The notes under the pieces were generated by a model. That model saw only the letters and a list, made by a program, of their open reading frames with translations. It searched no databases and was not told the origin of the DNA. A DNA stretch of 64,000 nt from Azorinus chamasolen. Its lineage: Eukaryota; Mollusca; Bivalvia; Cardiida; Solecurtidae. Positions 10,922-20,186 of the stretch are shown here, piece after piece. Location of the stretch: the NCBI GenBank assembly GCA_963576725.1, contig OY755241.1, positions 80,263,153 through 80,327,152 of the forward strand, given 5' to 3'. Within the stretch, counting starts at the first letter, position 1. Each line of letters opens with the position of its first letter. Position numbers and translations under genes: made by a program.

Positions 10922-11102
10922 CATTCCCTCATATTAATGCCGATGTAAAAGTCACTTTCTGAAACTATTATGATAAATTTATCACAGTGGTTTAAAAACT
11001 ACACAGTTCTAAAATGTTCCTTTTCTCAAGTAAATGCTCCTCTTCGGTAGATTTATTTAAAGAGGTTGGGTCTAAAAATAGCCTATAAGGTAATGGGTTA
11101 AA
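10922..11102 (+). mobile_element. PB-C MITE, internal deletion
   Basis: CATTCCCTCATATTAATGCC to GTAATGGGTTAA. The hairpin apex and most of the left arm are missing. Confidence 0.8.
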
Positions 11103-11163
11103 TTATCATTTTGCACATATTTTCAGCTGTTTGGAATTTCAGGTACTTGATAGATTTCTTGTA

Positions 11164-11390
11164 TTTTTAGTTTGTCTGTTTCGAAGAAATCATGAGCTTT
11201 TGTCGCAACTTCGGCATCCACATTGTCGTCGTTGTCGTCGTCATTATCATCGTCGTCGTCCGAAATCTTAACATTGACCATAACTTCTTCAATATTTCAT
11301 TTACAACCTTCATTTTTGGTATGCATGTTCATCTTGACAATGATGGAAGATGAGTGTTGGTATCCGCTTGCGGTGCTCTTGTTATGTCAG
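11164..11390 (+). repeat. GTCGTC-rich dispersed repeat
   Basis: AGTTTGTCTGTTTCGAAGAA, a GTC/ATC-type microsatellite near 11225-11262, then ATGATGGAAGATGAGTGTTG. The same family occurs at 23770-23940, 44890-45180 and 46070-46375. Its class is unknown to me. Confidence 0.65.
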
Positions 11391-11473
11391 TAATGTGAAT
11401 AGAGTACATGTAATGTAATTATTGAATCATGAGCAGTTCGAAAATTTAGTACTGTGACTGTTCTGTATCCAAA

Positions 11474-11722
11474 TTAACGCTTTCTCTCATATGAACGTGT
11501 TTTCATGCCTTTGTAAACAGAGTAGACCTAGATCAGACGGCTCCTAGAGGAGCCGTCTGATCTGGGTCTGCTCTGTTTGCTAATAGAACTTGATAGATCT
11601 GTTTCTTTACTTTCCAAAATATCTACAATGTTCCACCTACAATATTTCATCATAACTATTTTTTAATGAATATTCAGTAGGTATTGAAATTTGGCCTAAA
11701 TACAGAACATTGAAAGGGTTAA
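11474..11722 (+). mobile_element. PB-A MITE, complete
   Basis: TTAACGCTTTCTCTCATATG to TTGAAAGGGTTAA; core hairpin with apex GGCTCCTAGAGGAGCC. Confidence 0.9.
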
Positions 11723-11924
11723 TTACAAAATGCTATCAAAACTTTCACAAATATCACATAGAGAAAAGGATTAAATGCTTCTGTAATACCTATGAAAATT
11801 AACATGTATTTTAGATATATGGCAAAACCTGATGAAACCTGTTTGAAACATATTTCTACATTCTTTATAACTTTTATTAAATTTTGAATGGAAAATAAAC
11901 ATTTTTGTAGAAGTTCTGTATCTC

Positions 11925-12075
11925 TTTGCAAGTATGTCGTCTGCCAAACATTTTCGTCTGCTAAAGCTATTCTCCAGGTCAATTAATCTTGCATTTCTCC
12001 TTATAAAAATAGTTAGAAAGTCAAATAGTTTGGATCCTGATGAGACACCAAGTGAAAACTGTTTGCTAATATGCA
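11925..12075 (-). mobile_element. PB-D remnant
   Basis: GTATGTCGTCTGCCAAACAT and TAGTTTGGATCCTGATGAGA with a truncated hairpin. Confidence 0.45.
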
Positions 12076-12135
12076 AAGAATTGAAGTATCCAATTTATAA
12101 ATAACAGGCCTTTAAAGGCGTGTAATTGCTTATCC

Positions 12136-12345
12136 TATTCCCTCATATTGATGCCTATGTTAAAGTCACTTTATGAAACCATTGTGATAAATATAGCATT
12201 TGAAACCATTGTGATAAATGGAGCATAGTAGCAAATGTTCTATCTATCACAATTATTTCAAAACCACACAATTCTGAAATTTCCCTTTGTTGTAGATTTA
12301 TTCAAAGAGGTTGGGTCTGAAAATAGCCTATGAGGGAAAGGGTTG
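12136..12345 (+). mobile_element. PB-C MITE
   Basis: CTATTCCCTCATATTGATGC to GAGGGAAAGGGTTG. The hairpin left arm is partly duplicated (ACCATTGTGATAAAT occurs twice at 12178-12218). Confidence 0.8.
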
Positions 12346-12352
12346 ATTAGGG

Positions 12353-12551
12353 CCCTTACTGTGCAGGACGTGAGTCACTAATGTCCTTTGCAAACAGTGT
12401 AGACCCAGATGAGAGGGCTCCTATAGGAGCCCTGTCATCAGGGTCTGCACTGTTTGTCATGTTACAACTTTCTTTAGAAAAATCCCTAAATATTCACCAT
12501 AAGCTTGACCTGTATGAATTTTGGAAAACTTAGCATTGTAAGGGTTGATGG
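12353..12551 (+). mobile_element. PB-F MITE
   Basis: CCCTTACTGTGCAGGACGTG to TTAGCATTGTAAGGGTT; hairpin 12388-12457 with apex GGGCTCCTATAGGAGCCC. Confidence 0.85.
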
Positions 12552-12590
12552 AGTAAGACACTTCTATTTCTGTAATATGTTCTATCTGCA

Positions 12591-12838
12591 TTAACCCTTT
12601 CCCTTATATAAAAGTGTTTTCACACATTTGCAAACAGAGTAGACCCAGATCAGACGGCTCCTAGAGGAGCCGTCTGATCAGGGTTTGCTCTGTTTGCTAA
12701 TAGAATTTGATAGATCTGTTCTTTACTTTCTCAAATATCTACAATGTTTCACCTTCCATATTTCTTTATATCTATTTTTTAATGAATATTCAGTAGGTAT
12801 TCAAATTCGGCCTAAATACAGAACAGCGAAAGGGTTAA
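12591..12838 (+). mobile_element. PB-A MITE, complete
   Basis: TTAACCCTTTCCCTTATATA to GCGAAAGGGTTAA; core hairpin apex GGCTCCTAGAGGAGCC. It ends 87 bp before exon 1. Confidence 0.9.
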
Positions 12839-12924
12839 GCTAACCATCCGTCTCCTCCTGACTTGTTTTGAGTGGTCGCTATGTTTTAATGTATAGTAAT
12901 ATGTGTGTATGTTTCTACCAACAG

Positions 12925-13026
12925 GAGATGTTTGATATACTGTACAGTCTTGGTGCCCGGTTGGATATTAGGAACAGGCAAGGGTTAACTCCCCTGACAT
13001 TAGCTGCCAAACTGTCCAGGAAGGAT
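12925..13026 (+). CDS. TRPV exon 1 of window: last ankyrin repeat
   Basis: The exon is 102 nt, 34 codons, phase 0 to 0. The acceptor is CTACCAACAG and the donor GTGAGT. It reads EMFDILYSLGA, then RNRQGLTPLTLAAKLSRKD. GLTPLTLAAKL is the typical form of the last ankyrin repeat of TRPV channels, where the cytoplasmic ankyrin domain packs against neighbouring subunits and the linker. The next exon continues the sentence (MYEHILE). The exon is more GC-rich than its surroundings and is flanked by a PB-A element 87 bp upstream. Earlier ankyrin exons are not in clear view. Confidence 0.93.
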
Positions 13027-13135
13027 GTGAGTACAGAGGTTTATTGACAATGACTAAATCAGCATTTATATTCTAAATATCTATGCACATTATGTAAGAA
13101 GGACACTGCTCCAGTCTCTAAGTGATCTGTACTTG

Positions 13136-13499
13136 TATTAATTATGTCCCCCAAATGAAGTGGGAGGACATTTTGTGTTTTCCCCCCATTTCTTATTATC
13201 ATGCTTTCTTTTGATTCTTCTTCTTGCACCTTGAAGTCCTTTAGACAAGACTATACACCTAGGTCTGATGTATCAGTGCATTACACTGAGCATCTAAAAG
13301 AACCAGAGAAACTCTGTTGATAATAAGAGTAGGGTATTGCGCCCAGGTTCCTCTGTATTCTCTCCCCTTAATTCCTCTGGGGAGTCCAATTAGCCCATAG
13401 TCAGCAGATACGGACGTTAATCAAGACCAACAAATTCTTCCACTTTGAACTTGTATGTCACATTTCTCGGTAAGAAATGGTTCGATCCATATGAAACTT
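13136..13499. other. unassigned intron sequence, possible old dispersed repeat
   Basis: It begins TATGTCCCCCAAATGAAGTG with a short inverted partner (CCCCC/GGGAG), resembling the ATGCCCCC repeats at 50325 and 53775. No open frame or hairpin element is evident. Confidence 0.35.
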
Positions 13500-13596
13500 C
13501 AAGTGAATTTAGATATTGTTTGATTTTGCTGAAAATTGGTATGTCGGGATATTTTTAAGCACTCTGAATTGATCGGTAGGTCTTTTGAAATAATTG

Positions 13597-13610
13597 GTTG
13601 CCATGGTAAC
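13597..13610. promoter_or_regulatory. RFX X-box-like palindrome 1
   Basis: GTTGCCATGGTAAC fits the RFX consensus GTNRCC-N(0-3)-RGYAAC exactly. Function is inferred from the motif only. Confidence 0.4.
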
Positions 13611-13782
13611 TGAATGGTAGCTGTGATTGGTCTATCGATGGGCCGTAAAAATATCAGTCATTTATTCATTCATTCTAATTGGTCAAAATTTAAATCTTTT
13701 TCAACGAATTTAAATATTGTTTGAATTTGCTATTTTATAATTTGGAATTCAGAATTGATAAGTAGTTCTTGCGAAATAATTG

Positions 13783-13796
13783 GTTGCCATGGTAAC
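13783..13796. promoter_or_regulatory. RFX X-box-like palindrome 2
   Basis: Identical GTTGCCATGGTAAC in the second repeat unit. Confidence 0.4.
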
Positions 13797-13922
13797 TGAA
13801 TGGTGGACTCTGATTGGTCAAAACTTAGATATTGTTTGAATTTGTTGTTTGAATTTGCTGAAAAATGGCATTTAGGGTTAATTGGGTACCCCAACCTAAG
13901 TCTTGTTGTTTCCAAAGACTTA

Positions 13923-13936
13923 GTAACCATGGTAAT
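13923..13936. promoter_or_regulatory. degenerate X-box-like site
   Basis: GTAACCATGGTAAT; the left half-site fits, the right half has lost its final C. Confidence 0.2.
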
Positions 13937-14048
13937 GGTGTGGTGTCCTGATTCATCACAATTTAGATGTTATTAGATCTTTTTGGAAATTGGTCAGTAG
14001 GACTCTATGGGTGACTCGAACTTAATGGCTGGTGTTTCAAAAGTGTTT

Positions 14049-14062
14049 GTTGCCATGGTAAC
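14049..14062. promoter_or_regulatory. RFX X-box-like palindrome 3
   Basis: GTTGCCATGGTAAC again, in the last repeat unit, about 680 bp upstream of exon 2. Confidence 0.4.
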
Positions 14063-14194
14063 CCAGTGATGGCCTGTCATTGGTTGAAATTTAGATATTT
14101 TGTTCGTCAATACCAGTTGTCAAGTTTTGTTTTGGGAACATTCTGTAACAGATTCTGTTATAATTAGATCTTTTTCAAATTACATTAATTTTAC

Positions 14195-14600
14195 TTAATG
14201 AATATTAATCCTGAATATTAATTAGCTGAATTTTTATAATGACATGAATACAGGTCAGTTTTGGGTGATTGCAGAAACTGGAATCTGACCTTTATTATTT
14301 CATAAGCAGGCAGAGCAGACTTTGATAAGACAGATCTTACAAAAGCTATCTGATCTGGGTCTACTTTGTTTTTGGATGTTTAATTAACCATCCCTATCGT
14401 AATAAACCCTAACAATGCTGAGTTTTTAAATGGCCAATCCCAGATTTTACATGTAACTGTTCCATGCTGATTCTAGAGAGGTTATCAAATTTCTGCAAAC
14501 AGTAAAATATTTCAAACAGTGCAGACCCTGATCAAAGCTCTCCACTGAATCCCTCTGATCTGAGTCTACACTTTTTGCAAAGGCTAATTAACTCAGTTCC
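14195..14600 (-). mobile_element. eroded PB-B and PB-F-like MITE remnants
   Basis: A PB-B middle (TGAATATTAATCCTGAATAT) with hairpin 14310-14372, then a second hairpin remnant 14510-14582 (CAGTGCAGACCCTGATCAAA). Confidence 0.55.
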
Positions 14601-14743
14601 CCCATTGTATGGGTTATGCCCCCTTCAAGTCTTCAACATCTGGTGGCTCAAGATAGCATATCATTGACAGTTACAAATATAATCCTAGTAACAGATGATA
14701 TTGATATACCGGTAATTTGTGCATGATGTTTTGTATTTTGCAG

Positions 14744-14893
14744 ATGTATGAACACATTCTGGAGATAATTCGGCAGATCTACTGGATCTACGGCAACGTG
14801 ACCTGTGCAGGGTACCCCTTGCAGTACATAGACACAATATCAGCCAATGGGGAGCTCGACAAATACTCCGTGCTGAACCTTGTTGTGTATGGG
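14744..14893 (+). CDS. TRPV exon 2: ankyrin-to-membrane linker
   Basis: The exon is 150 nt, 50 codons, phase 0 to 0, with acceptor TTGTATTTTGCAG and donor GTAGGT. It reads MYEHILEIIRQIYWIYGNVTC, then AGYPLQYIDTIS and ends LVVYG. In TRPV channels this stretch follows the ankyrin domain and forms the linker that couples it to the pre-S1 helix. The YGNVTC-x-x-YPL-x-x-IDTI pattern is what I associate with invertebrate Nanchung-type TRPVs, from memory and not from a search. The exon is free of repeats although the introns on both sides are MITE-rich. Confidence 0.95.
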
Positions 14894-14973
14894 GTAGGTT
14901 ATGGGTTTGAATTCTGTGACAAATGAAAATAAGGGATGGGTTTGAATTTATTAATTCTTTCTCAGACTTGAGA

Positions 14974-15270
14974 CTTAACCCTTTACTCCATAAATTATAC
15001 ACCTTTCTACTACTTTGCAAACAGATTAGGACTCAGATCAGATGGTTCCGTAAGAGCCATTTGATCAGGGTCTACTCTGTTTGCTTATGGTTTTATATAG
15101 ATATGATTCTACAGTGTCTGCTATGGCGAAACATCTCTGAATCTATATCTATATTTTGTCAGAAGCAAACAAAGCAGACCCTGATCAGACAGCTTCTATA
15201 GTAGCCATCAGATCTGGGTCTACTGTGTTTGCAAAGGCATAGAAATGCATATATATAGAATAAAGGGTTA
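14974..15270 (+). mobile_element. PB-B MITEs, two halves fused
   Basis: A forward PB-B (TTAACCCTTTACTCCATAAA, hairpin 15015-15085) runs into a reversed PB-B half (AGCAAACAAAGCAGACCCTG) that ends AAAGGGTTAA. Confidence 0.75.
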
Positions 15271-15484
15271 ACCATTTGAATGAGAAAAATAAGTGTACAG
15301 GTATTTGCCAATAGTGTTGACCCAGCTGATCAGATGATTCCTAGAGGAGCCCTCCAATCAGGATCTTCATTGTTTTGTCATTGAAATTCCTCTAGCGTTT
15401 AAGCCTTTTATACTGAATGGATTCTTAAACAGTTAATCTAATGGACCATTTCACTTTGAATATTTAGCATTCATAGGGGTTAAC
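15266..15484 (+). mobile_element. PB-F-like MITE, diverged
   Basis: TTAACCATTTGAATGAGAAA to TTCATAGGGGTTAA; hairpin around 15307-15378 with apex TTCCTAGAGGAG. Confidence 0.6.
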
Positions 15485-15655
15485 CCTTTCCCTGTTCCAT
15501 ATTCATGTGAGAAATCATAACATCATGAATATTTATTAGCTGATTTTTTATATTGGCACATGAAAACAGGGTACTTTAGTTTGGGTAGAACTATAGTGTC
15601 AGATCTATTATAATTTCATAAGCAAACAGAGCAGACGGCTGTATCAAAGCGACTG
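15481..15655 (-). mobile_element. PB-B MITE, reversed, truncated
   Basis: TTAACCCTTTCCCTGTTCCA, TAACATCATGAATATTTATT, AGCAAACAGAGCAGACGGCT; it stops inside the hairpin about 80 bp before exon 3. Confidence 0.7.
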
Positions 15656-15733
15656 TCATTTATTTATTATAAACATCTCGATTGAAGAAAATCCACTGGA
15701 AATTTCGACATCCATGTTTGTATGATGTTTCAG

Positions 15734-15816
15734 GAGTGTGAGGGTCATTTGGACATGATGGATGGCCTGATAGTAAACCTGCTGCAGCAGAAATGGAAAG
15801 TGTTTGCCAGATACAG
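15734..15816 (+). CDS. TRPV exon 3: pre-S1 helix
   Basis: The exon is 83 nt, phase 0 to 2, encoding ECEGHLDMMDGLIVNLLQQK and WKVFARYR, with the last codon completed by the next exon. The acceptor is GTATGATGTTTCAG and the donor ACAG|GTAAAT. HLDMxDGLIVxLLxxKWxxF is a conserved TRPV pre-S1 pattern. The exon runs straight into a 42-bp minisatellite whose units repeat the last coding bases of this exon and, in early units, the donor itself. Extra ACAG|GTAAAT sites at 15905 and 15952 could compete with the true donor. Confidence 0.95.
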
Positions 15817-16310
15817 GTAAATGTTTGCCTGACATAATTATTTAAGTGTTTGTATGATACAGGCAAATTTTTGCCAGATAGAGTAATGTCTATGTAAGAT
15901 ACAGGTAAATGTTTGCCAGATAGAGTGAGTCTATGTATTAGTAAGATACAGGTAAATTTTTGCCAGATAGAGTGAGGTCTATGTATGATACAGGCAAATG
16001 TTTGCCAGATAGAGTAAGGTCTATGTAAGATACAGGGCAATGTTTGCCAGATAGAGTGAGGTCTATGTAAGATACAGGGCAATGTTTGCCAGATAGAGTG
16101 AGGTCTATGTAAGATACAGGCAAATATTTGCCAGATAGAGTAAGGTCTATGTAAGATACAGGGCAATGTTTGCCAGATAGAGTGAGGTCTATGTAAGATA
16201 CAGGGCAATGTTTGCCAGATAGAGTGAGGTCTATGTAAGATACAGGGCAATGTTTGCCAGATAGAGTGAGGTCTATGTAAGATACAGGCAAATGTTTTTC
16301 AGGTAGGTTA
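15817..16310 (+). repeat. 42-bp minisatellite starting at exon 3 donor
   Basis: Units GATACAGGGCAATGTTTGCC, AGATAGAGTGAGGTCTATGT, AA; about eleven copies, period 42. TGTTTGCCAGATA is also the end of exon 3. The first units keep ACAGGTAAAT, later ones have ACAGGGCAAT or ACAGGCAAAT and so lack a GT donor. Confidence 0.95.
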
Positions 16311-16343
16311 AAGTCTTTGTAAGATGGTAAAATAAAACTAAAA

Positions 16344-16592
16344 TTAATCCTTTCTCTGTCCTATGCTTATTTCAAATTTCAATATCTGCTGACTATTCAT
16401 GGTCAAAATATTTATAATGGAATACGGAGGATGGAACATTGTAGTTTTTTTGGAACGAATGAAAGAGATCTGTCAAATTCAATTAGCAAACACAGCAGAC
16501 CCTGATCTGACGGCTCCTATAGGCGCCATATGATCTGGATCTTTTTTGTTTTCAGATGCGTGAAAAGGTGTTTATATGAAGGAAAGGGTAAC
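16344..16592 (-). mobile_element. PB-A MITE, reversed
   Basis: TTAATCCTTTCTCTGTCCTA to GAAGGAAAGGGTAA; hairpin arms GCAGACCCTGATCTGACGGC and a diverged right arm. Confidence 0.85.
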
Positions 16593-16743
16593 ATCTGACA
16601 CTTATATGCTTGTGTTTTACAAGTAACTGAAATTTTCTAGTTTAATTCAAGCTCCTATGATGAGGAAATGAACCAAATGAAATTGGATGGACCTTTTGAA
16701 TGCAATATGTTCAAAGTAAAATGGTCCATCTTTGTTTATAATA

Positions 16744-16920
16744 AGCCATTCCTTTATATTAAAGCCTTTTCACGCCACTGTAAAAGTTACTTTTAAATGC
16801 TGCATTTATCACAGTGGTTTCAAACACACATCATTCTCTATACTTAACTTTTTCTCTAGTGAATGCTCCTTTTCAGAAGATTTATTCAAAGAGGTTGAGT
16901 CTATGAGGGAATGGATTTAG
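16744..16920 (+). mobile_element. PB-C MITE, internal deletion
   Basis: CATTCCTTTATATTAAAGCC to GAGGGAATGGATTTA; the hairpin left arm is gone, the right arm ATTTATCACAGTGGTTTCAA remains. Confidence 0.75.
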
Positions 16921-17092
16921 GTTAGGTTCATTTAGTATGAAATCCAGAGGGAAGATTTGTGAGATGATTTGGAATGACAAACATTTGAAGCCCTGATCAA
17001 AAGGCTCCCCTAGGACCCCTTCGATAGGGTTGACACTGTCTGCACACATGCCAATACACTCATTACCAAATGTTACATTTTAACTCATTCCC

Positions 17093-17310
17093 TCATTATG
17101 CTATTTTTAGATCCTACCTCTTTTATTAAATCCACCGAAAAGGAGCATTACTAGAGAAAAGGAACATTTTAAAAAATTGTAGTTTTGAAACCATTGTGAT
17201 AAATAGAGCATTTGCTCCTATGGAGCAAATGCTCTATTTATCACAATGGTTTAAGAAAGTGACTTTTACAGGAGCATCAACAGGCATCAGTATGAGGGAA
17301 TGGGTCAATG
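17093..17310 (-). mobile_element. PB-C MITE, reversed
   Basis: TTAACTCATTCCCTCATTAT to GAGGGAATGGGTCAA; hairpin 17188-17250 with apex GCTCCTATGGAGC. It ends 68 bp before exon 4. Confidence 0.9.
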
Positions 17311-17377
17311 GTATGTTTGAAGATAAATATGAGTTATGGAACCCTTGTTATACAGAAGGCTATTCATATTTCCTCAG

Positions 17378-17561
17378 ATTTTATCGTCGTTTTGTGATGT
17401 TCACAATCTACTTCCTGTTGTTTGTGATGGCATTTATCTTGCGCCCTGGGACGGACCCTTGCCCAACCATCCGCCAGGTGAACTCGTCCAATGGAATGAT
17501 ACAGAACATTACAGAAATAGACAGTGGCTACCTTCTGAAAACCTGCAGGACAGAAGATAAA
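17378..17561 (+). CDS. TRPV exon 4: S1 and S1-S2 extracellular loop
   Basis: The exon is 184 nt, phase 2 to 0. The first base completes the Arg codon from exon 3. It reads RFYRRFVMFTIYFLLFVMAF, a hydrophobic S1 helix after a basic collar, then ILRPGTDPC and a hydrophilic loop ending LLKTCRTEDK. The loop has two N-glycosylation sequons, NSS and NIT, and cysteines that could pair. RFYRRF before S1 and RPG after it are typical of TRPV. The acceptor is CATATTTCCTCAG; the donor AAA|GTAATA is weaker than the others but is fixed by phase and by the join TEDK|VRFGLEI. A PB-C element ends 68 bp upstream and a roughly 41-bp minisatellite starts just downstream. Confidence 0.94.
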
Positions 17562-17579
17562 GTAATAAAGTGGTTTCTT

Positions 17580-18062
17580 GTACTGATAAACTTGTATTAC
17601 AATACAGGTCTGGTGTATTACACAGATAAACTTGTGTTACAATATAGGTCTGGTGTATATACAGATAAACTTGTATTAATACAATACAGGTCAGGTGTAT
17701 CACACAGATAAACCTGTGTTATGATACAGGTCTAGCATATCATACAGATAAACTTGTATTACATCACACGTCTGGTGTATTAAACTTGTGTTACATCACA
17801 GGTCTGGTGTATCACACAGATAAACTTGTGTTACAATAAAGGTCCAGCAATCACATTGATAAAGTTGTATAATGATACAGGTCCGGTGTATCACACAGAT
17901 AAACATGTTTTATGATACAAGTCTGTTCTATCACTGAGATACACTTGTAATACAATACAGGTCTGGTGTATCACACAGATGAAATTGTAATTCAATACAG
18001 GTCTGGTGTATGACACACATAAACATGTACATGTATTATGATACAGGTCTGTTGTATCACAT
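17580..18062 (+). repeat. about 41-bp minisatellite after exon 4
   Basis: Units AGATAAACTTGTATTACAAT, ACAGGTCTGGTGTATCACAC; about eleven to twelve copies of 36-44 bp. It starts within 20 bp of the exon 4 donor. Many units contain ACAGGTCTGG. Confidence 0.95.
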
Positions 18063-18064
18063 TA

Positions 18065-18444
18065 TACAGTGAACCCGCATTATACCGGCATTTGTTACAA
18101 TGGCATCCTTGTTATACTGGTATTCGTTAAATGGCATCCTCCTTATACCGGCAGTATGCATTGAAACAAAATTACCGTTAATTCTTTGAAACAACCACTG
18201 GATAAATAGATGCAATGCCAATAAGACAGGTGATCGCTTAATGCAGAACACAAGAAGTGCAAAAAGCTCCCACAGGGAGCTTTTTTCAGTTCTTGTGTTC
18301 TGCATTAAGCGTTCACCTGTTGGTGCTAGTTTAATACTGGTCACATTGGTTCCTTTCATATTTAAACTCTTTAAAACGGCAACCTCATTATCCCAGCAAA
18401 ATGTCTGGAAACAAACACCTCTGTCGTAAGGATGGTTCACTGTA
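18065..18444. mobile_element. pogo-like TA-flanked element with central hairpin
   Basis: Ends TACAGTGAACCCGCATTATA and GATGGTTCACTGTA. The central foldback 18225-18322 has arms AATGCAGAACACAAGAAGTG and the complement around AGCTCCCACAGGGAGCT. Related to PG but with different outer arms. Confidence 0.8.
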
Positions 18445-18639
18445 TATCGCAACAAAACATTTTATCACATGACATTGCTTGTATCCAAGTTTATATAAAA
18501 CATTCATAACTATTTCTATACTGCACACATTTAATATAGCTCAAAAACGATGTAAGCAAGTCGAAATATAAATAGGAAAAAGTGCCTGTTTTTCTAGGGG
18601 GTTTTGGGTGTCATGAAAAAAAGGATATTACATTGTGTT

Positions 18640-18822
18640 CATTTAGAATTAATTTTTATTAAAAATTTATTGACTGAAAGGACACCAACCCCTATTTTGT
18701 GACCACTCTTTAGAATCATCTCTTCGAGATGATTCTAAAAAGTGGTCACAAAATAGGGTTTAGTGGAGAAAGGACGATTTTAGTACTTGAGTATGCATGT
18801 GCACCTTTTATGTTTGCTTATA
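18640..18822. mobile_element. G-type MITE abutting exon 5
   Basis: Foldback CCCTATTTTGTGACCACTCT around CATCTCTTCGAGATG. The tail GAGTATGCATGTGCACCTTT aligns with other G copies and runs to the exon 5 acceptor. Confidence 0.75.
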
Positions 18823-18823
18823 G

Positions 18824-18931
18824 GTTCGTTTTGGTCTGGAGATCCTTGTATTGTGTGGGGCCATTTTCTACCTGTTCTTGGCAATGAAAGAAATATACCA
18901 CCAGGGCTTCAACATCTTTGTTACCACACTG
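18824..18931 (+). CDS. TRPV exon 5: S2 helix
   Basis: The exon is 108 nt, 36 codons, phase 0 to 0, reading VRFGLEILVLCGAIFYLFLA, MKEIYHQGFNIFVTTL. The hydrophobic S2 is followed by the short cytoplasmic S2-S3 loop with the family pattern (K/R)EIxHxG. The acceptor is TTTGCTTATAG and the donor G|GTTTGT. The intron side of the acceptor is the tail of a G-type MITE, so part of this acceptor may have been supplied by a transposon. Confidence 0.94.
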
Positions 18932-19016
18932 GTTTGTACTTGTCTTAGTGAATATTTTGCTGATTTTTTTAACCCTTTCAACCCTGAATTGTCAGAGTGG
19001 AGTAGTCCATCACTGT

Positions 19017-19248
19017 TTAACCCTTTCCTCCATAGGCTATTTTTAAACCCAACCTCTTTAAATGAATCTACCCAAAAAGAGCATTTACTAGAGAAAAGTA
19101 AAATATTAGAATTGTGTAGTAAATTGAAACCATTGTGATAAATAGAGAATTTGCTCCTATAGGAGCAAATGTTCTATTTATCACAATGGTTTCAAGAAGT
19201 GGTTATTACAGAGGTGTAGAAAGGCGTATTTATGGAGGAAATGGTTAA
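19017..19248 (-). mobile_element. PB-C MITE, reversed, complete
   Basis: TTAACCCTTTCCTCCATAGG to GGAGGAAATGGTTAA; hairpin with apex GCTCCTATAGGAGC. It sits inside a host unit whose ends are CCCTTTCAACCCTGAATTGT (18972) and GCGTAAAAGTGTTAA (19279). Confidence 0.85.
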
Positions 19249-19275
19249 TGATAGAATCCATCCAGCGTAAAAGTG

Positions 19276-19486
19276 TTAACCCTTTCCCTCATATTGACGT
19301 CCTTTGACGTCTCTTTCAAAGTCACTTCTTGAAACCACTGTGATAAATAGAGCATTTGCTCCATAGGAGCAAATGCTCTATTTATCACTGGTTTCATAAC
19401 TACACAATTCTAAAAGTTTCCTCTTTTGTAGTAAATGGTCCTTCTCTGTAGATTTATTCAAAATAGCCTGTGAAGCAATTGGTTAA
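19276..19486 (+). mobile_element. PB-C MITE
   Basis: TTAACCCTTTCCCTCATATT to GAAGCAATTGGTTAA; hairpin with apex TTGCTCCATAGGAGCAA. Confidence 0.85.
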
Positions 19487-19499
19487 ATGTCTCTGTGGA

Positions 19500-19620
19500 T
19501 TCTGCATGACAAACAGAGCAGACCCTGATCAGAGGGTTCCAGTAGGAGCTTTCTGATCTGGGTCTTCACTGTTTGCAGATGACAGTACATTTGTTTCACA
19601 CATTCAAAGGATTAATTATT
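19500..19620 (-). mobile_element. PB-type hairpin remnant
   Basis: GACAAACAGAGCAGACCCTG opposite TGATCTGGGTCTTCACTGTT, apex near 19540. Confidence 0.55.
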
Positions 19621-19721
19621 CTATTGATGAAACATTCAGTTTTTATACAAACAGAGATGATAGCCTGTATCTTTGGAACAAAACAGATGAGATTTAGATA
19701 AGGCAAGTTTGTTTACTCTGT

Positions 19722-20166
19722 ACCTGATAAAGACACCTTTTCATCCCCTTTGTAAACAGAGTAGAACCAGATGAGATAGCTCAAGTAGGAGTTATCTGAT
19801 CAGGGTCCATGCTTATAAAACTTTTAATTGAGTCTGAGTTCGTTCTCAAGTTTTTGATTGGTCAGATTTGAGCCTTTGACTCAAATCTGACCAATCAAAA
19901 GCTTGAGAACTCAAATCTGACCAATCAAAAGCTTGAGAACGAATTCAGACTCAACTAAAAAGCTTTATAAGCATGGACCCGGGGTTCACTCTGTTTGCTT
20001 ATGGTATGGAATTGTATCGACCTGCTGCAAGACTTATTACTTCTGTCGTTTCCAAACATTTGTAATTGCAAAATATCAGCTTGTGAATATTCATGATGTC
20101 ATAAATTCTTACATGAATATTCATGATGTCATTAATTCTTTAATCTTACATGAGGTAAAAGGTTAA
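19722..20166 (+). mobile_element. PB-B MITE interrupted by an I element
   Basis: PB-B left arm TGTAAACAGAGTAGAACCAG, break at GATCAGGGT, I palindrome, then GGTTCACTCTGTTTGCTTAT and the PB-B tail with a duplicated ATATTCATGATGTCAT, ending AGGTTAAG. Confidence 0.8.
19806..19977. mobile_element. I-type palindrome
   Basis: CCATGCTTATAAAACTTTTA to AAAGCTTTATAAGCATGG. The inner arms TTGATTGGTCAGATTTGAG are partly duplicated (ATCTGACCAATCAAAAGC occurs twice). Confidence 0.8.
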
Positions 20167-20186
20167 GAGTGTAATAAGTTAACTTG

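Larger units (their letters stand above)
13500..14110. repeat. degenerate tandem repeat carrying X-box-like sites
   Basis: About three to four diverged units of 140-190 bp share AATTTAGATATTGTTTGAAT, TTGAAATAATTGGTTGCCAT and GGTAAC. Each unit carries the palindrome GTTGCCATGGTAAC or a variant. Confidence 0.75.

Noticed and set aside
12980..12996. AAGGGTTAACTCCCC inside exon 1 looks like two MITE ends meeting at TTAA
   Set aside because: These bases encode the conserved ankyrin residues QGLTPL, and there is no element on either side.
15660..16291. Long minus-strand frames with 14-residue repeats
   Set aside because: Shadow of the 42-bp minisatellite after exon 3.
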